A DNA stretch of 64,000 nucleotides, taken from assembly GCA_965230515.1 (NCBI GenBank), contig OZ246007.1, positions 3,224,001 through 3,288,000 on the forward strand, written 5' to 3'. Position 1 is the first letter of the stretch. Each line of letters opens with the position of its first letter. The notes beneath the pieces are model-generated. The model did not search any database and was not told where the DNA came from. It saw nothing but the letters and a program-made list of their open reading frames with translations. Of this stretch, positions 61,860 to 64,000 are shown piece by piece. This DNA comes from JAJFKB01 sp965230515. Lineage in GTDB: Bacteria; Pseudomonadota; Gammaproteobacteria; Pseudomonadales; IMCC2047. A program made the translations under genes and the position numbers.

Positions 61860-63211
61860 AAATCACCTTTATCGGCGGTACCGAGACCGTTACCGGTTCA
61901 AAATTTCTGCTGGAAACCGACACGACAACTGTATTAGTCGATTGCGGTTTGTTCCAGGGCTACAAGTGGCTGCGGGAGCGCAATTGGCAAACCTTGCCTC
62001 TGGACATCGACAAACTGGATGCGGTGCTGCTCACTCACGCACATCTGGATCACTCCGGCTATATCCCGGTGCTATACAAGTGTGGCTTTCGCGGCCCGGT
62101 GTTTACCCATCACGCCACCAAGGCCCTGTGTCAGATCTTATTGGCCGACAGCGGCCATATCCAGGAGGAAGACACCAGGTATTACAGCAAACATAAACTG
62201 GGCAAGCACGCTCACCCTGAGTCGCTTTACGACCGCCAAACGGCGGAAGCCAGCATGACGCTATTTCAGTCCGTGGAGTTTGATGAACAGATCGAAGTCG
62301 GAGATATCCGTTTTTATCTGCAGCCCGCCGGGCATATTCTCGGTGCCGCCAGCATTATCGTGGAAGCGGAAGGGAAACGAATCGGCTTTTCTGGTGATGT
62401 CGGTCGCTTCGATGATGTGCTGATGAACCCCCCTCGGCTATTGCCGGAGCTGGATCTGCTGTTGATGGAGTCCACTTACGGCAACCGCCGGCACGACACC
62501 CAAGATCCGTTTCAGCAGTTGGCGGAAATTGTTAACCGTGTCGCTAAAAGCGGCGGCGTGCTGCTGGTCCCGGCCTTTGCGGTAGGGCGGGCGCAGGCCT
62601 TGCAACATCTGTTGGCGACCCTGATGGATCAGGACGATATCCCCAAAATGCCGATCTATCTCGACAGCCCCATGGCGATCAAAGTATCGGATATTTTTTG
62701 CCAGTTCAGTGACCAGCATCGGTTAAACCACGAGCAATGCTACCGCATGTGCGACTCCATCACTTATACCCGTACGGTGGATGATTCCAAGGCGATTGCG
62801 GGACAGGCTTTCCCCCATATTGTTATCGCTGGCAGCGGTATGGCTACCGGGGGTCGTATTCTCCACCATTTTAAACGCCTGTTAGGCAGCTCTAAAACCA
62901 CGGTGCTGTTTACCGGTTATCAGGCGGGCGGCACTCGCGGCGCAAAAATGCTGGAGGGTGTCGAGAGCATCAAAATTCACGGTGAGTGGATTTCAAATAA
63001 TGCGCAGGTGGCGGTCTTGCACGGTTTGTCCGGACACGGCGATTACATGGAGATCGAGCAATGGCTCAAACAATCCGCATTACAAAAAAACATGTCGATT
63101 CAACTGGTTCATGGTGATCCCGATGCCCTGGAAGGCATGCGCGATCATTTGCGACGCACCACGGCCTTCGATGTAGAGGTCGCCGGCTATCAAACAATAC
63201 TCAAACTGTAG
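61856..63211 (+). CDS. Beta-CASP metallo-beta-lactamase ribonuclease
   Basis: 451 residues. The metallo-beta-lactamase core has LLTHAHLDHSGYIP (H-x-H-x-D-H) near 58-71, AGHILGAAS near 158 and FSGDVGRFDD near 180. The beta-CASP part has LLMESTYGNRRH near 201-212 (motif A), IAGSGMATGGRI near 322, HGLSGHGDYMEI near 390 and LVHGDPDALEG near 420. This is the YSH1/CPSF-like RNA exo- or endonuclease group. It should process or degrade RNA, producing nucleotides. Together with the phosphorylase and PRPP-synthetase-like enzyme it could feed a nucleotide-salvage route. Confidence 0.88.
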   Translation: MKITFIGGTETVTGSKFLLETDTTTVLVDCGLFQGYKWLRERNWQTLPLDIDKLDAVLLTHAHLDHSGYIPVLYKCGFRGPVFTHHATKALCQILLADSGHIQEEDTRYYSKHKLGKHAHPESLYDRQTAEASMTLFQSVEFDEQIEVGDIRFYLQPAGHILGAASIIVEAEGKRIGFSGDVGRFDDVLMNPPRLLPELDLLLMESTYGNRRHDTQDPFQQLAEIVNRVAKSGGVLLVPAFAVGRAQALQHLLATLMDQDDIPKMPIYLDSPMAIKVSDIFCQFSDQHRLNHEQCYRMCDSITYTRTVDDSKAIAGQAFPHIVIAGSGMATGGRILHHFKRLLGSSKTTVLFTGYQAGGTRGAKMLEGVESIKIHGEWISNNAQVAVLHGLSGHGDYMEIEQWLKQSALQKNMSIQLVHGDPDALEGMRDHLRRTTAFDVEVAGYQTILKL

Positions 63212-63220
63212 GAGCCTGTT

Positions 63221-63679
63221 ATGCAAATTGAAACCTTAAAGGATGTGCTGAACTGGACCCGCGATTTTCATCAGCATTTGGCGAGCTGTTTACACCACTG
63301 CGACGACCGGAATCAAAGTGAACGTGCACGACTTTTGCTGGAGTACCTTGCTGAGCATGAACAAAAACTGGTTGCGGTGCTTGACAGCTTTGCACAAAGC
63401 GCGGGCGTTAATGCATTGAACACTTGGTGTTACGAATATCTCGATAAACACCCCATTGTTCGTCATGTCCAATGCGATCAGCCTTTCACGCAAATGAACA
63501 CCGAGGAAATCATTTCGGAAATAACAGGGCAGCACAGCCAGGTGGTAGACCTTTACCGCTATTTGTACAGCCGGGCGGAAACCGATTCAGCGCGAAACTT
63601 ATTGGCTCAGTTATTGGACTTGGAGGAACATGAAACGATGCGTATGACGCAAAGCGCCAACCGCCTGGAAGATATATAA
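63221..63679 (+). CDS. Helical-bundle protein, ferritin/hemerythrin-like
   Basis: 152 residues with AGGAG before the start. The sequence is almost wholly helical and rich in His and Glu: DFHQHLASCLHHCDDRN near 13-29, LEYLAEHEQKLVAVL near 40-55, LDKHPIVRHVQCD near 72-84, and LDLEEHETMRMTQSAN near 133-148. This looks like a four-helix bundle that could hold a di-metal site, as in ferritin-like or hemerythrin proteins. No specific family is named. It belongs to the same unit as the beta-CASP gene, nine bases away. Confidence 0.6.
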   Translation: MQIETLKDVLNWTRDFHQHLASCLHHCDDRNQSERARLLLEYLAEHEQKLVAVLDSFAQSAGVNALNTWCYEYLDKHPIVRHVQCDQPFTQMNTEEIISEITGQHSQVVDLYRYLYSRAETDSARNLLAQLLDLEEHETMRMTQSANRLEDI

Positions 63680-63761
63680 ATCGCAAGTTTTATTGCTGTT
63701 GTTTTAACACAAAGAGTATCTGTCATTGCAATTATTTATTACCAAGTAAAGGGGATACCCC

Positions 63762-64000
63762 ATGAATCTTAATACCTACAAATTTTGTTTGGCGTCAGCA
63801 TTCAGTTTTTCAGTTATTTGGATTGTTTGCAGTCTATTGGTCTGGCTCTTTCCGGAAATGATGATGAGTATGGCGGGTGATATGTTGCACGGCGACCTGT
63901 CGTCAATTGACTGGCAGCTTTCTTTTAAGGGTGTTTTGACAGGTCTGGCGGCATGGGCCGTAACTGCAGGCGTTATCGGATGGCTGTTGGCATTTTTTTA
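63762..64000 (+). CDS. DUF5676-family membrane protein, cut by the window edge
   Basis: About 79 residues are visible. The start is ATG 63762 after AAAGGGGAT. Two transmembrane segments (SVIWIVCSLLVWLFP near 18-32, and LTGLAAWAVTAGVIGWLLAFF near 59-79) surround a short amphipathic loop with MMMSMAGDMLHGDLSSIDW, Met/His-bearing as in DUF5676 proteins. The family is frequent in metal-resistance clusters. The stop codon lies just beyond the edge. Confidence 0.8.
   Translation, partial: MNLNTYKFCLASAFSFSVIWIVCSLLVWLFPEMMMSMAGDMLHGDLSSIDWQLSFKGVLTGLAAWAVTAGVIGWLLAFF

Noticed and set aside
1..64000. tRNA genes, ICE attachment sites and a relaxase gene
   Set aside because: None could be seen by reading; the ICE ends and the relaxase appear to lie outside the window.

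Overview
The window looks like a chromosomal stretch of a gammaproteobacterium that carries a large integrative and conjugative element (ICE) of the PFGI-1 / type-G (GI-like) family, with defence and toxin-antitoxin cargo and a long block of zinc/cobalt/cadmium- and copper/silver-resistance genes. The ICE family assignment rests on a nearly complete, correctly ordered set of PFL_46xx/47xx-type transfer genes. The gammaproteobacterial assignment is an inference from these families and from the copper-associated genes. The species cannot be read from the sequence. No tRNA, rRNA or CRISPR array was seen. No relaxase, topoisomerase, partition genes or ICE ends were found, so the element continues beyond at least one edge of the window.

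Layout. 1-1004 (minus): a TIR-domain protein cut by the window edge. 1005-2087: no convincing gene, but a dense run of hairpins leading into a tyrosine-recombinase-fold integrase gene (2088-2954). 3052-8582 (plus): first transfer block (PilL-like, small membrane protein, PFL_4693, lytic transglycosylase, PFL_4695, TraD coupling protein, PFL_4697). 8586-17354: cargo island inserted in the transfer cluster. It holds an AbiE-type toxin/antitoxin pair (minus), a damaged second copy of the end of the PFL_4697 gene, and a tightly coupled four-gene operon: Xre antitoxin, RES toxin, DEDDh exonuclease, and a 1443-residue P-loop (STAND/NACHT-like) protein with a C-terminal PD-(D/E)XK nuclease-like domain. 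This operon is the best candidate here for an undescribed system. 17355-24930 (plus): second transfer block (RAQPRD, small membrane subunits, PFL_4703-4705, lipoprotein, TraC/VirB4-like ATPase). 24999-26692: a second, different AbiE pair. 26841-31610: last transfer block (PFL_4709, 4710/TraU-like, 4711/TraH-like, small membrane protein, TraG-like).

31611-32490 is a junction with small or decayed genes. 32490-40842 (minus) reads as one long operon headed by an ArsR/SmtB repressor with a palindromic operator: arsR, cation diffusion facilitator, two small Cys/His-rich CzcI-like proteins flanking an unknown secreted protein, czcCBA and a P-II-like protein. The RND pump carries the DFG...DGA...EN signature of divalent-cation pumps. 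40885-41958 holds a frameshifted transposase remnant.

41959-64000 (plus) is a copper/silver region: small Cys-rich protein, a paralogue of the unknown secreted protein, DUF411, cupredoxin, another small Cys-rich protein, an outer-membrane porin, a dihaem cytochrome c, a lipoprotein, cusC-cusB(with fused CusF and a Met/His tail)-cusA, merR with a 19-bp-spacer promoter, copA, cupredoxin, P-II-like, DUF2933, an isoprenylcysteine-methyltransferase-like protein, a Met/His-rich secreted protein and an HMA-like fold protein. It ends in a nucleotide module: an AMP/thymidine-phosphorylase-like enzyme, a PRPP-synthetase-like enzyme, a beta-CASP ribonuclease, a helical-bundle protein and a DUF5676 membrane protein cut by the right edge. 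The two RND pumps would cover divalent and monovalent metals across the envelope, CopA would move Cu(I) from cytoplasm to periplasm, and the periplasmic cupredoxins and Met/His-rich proteins would hold or pass on copper.
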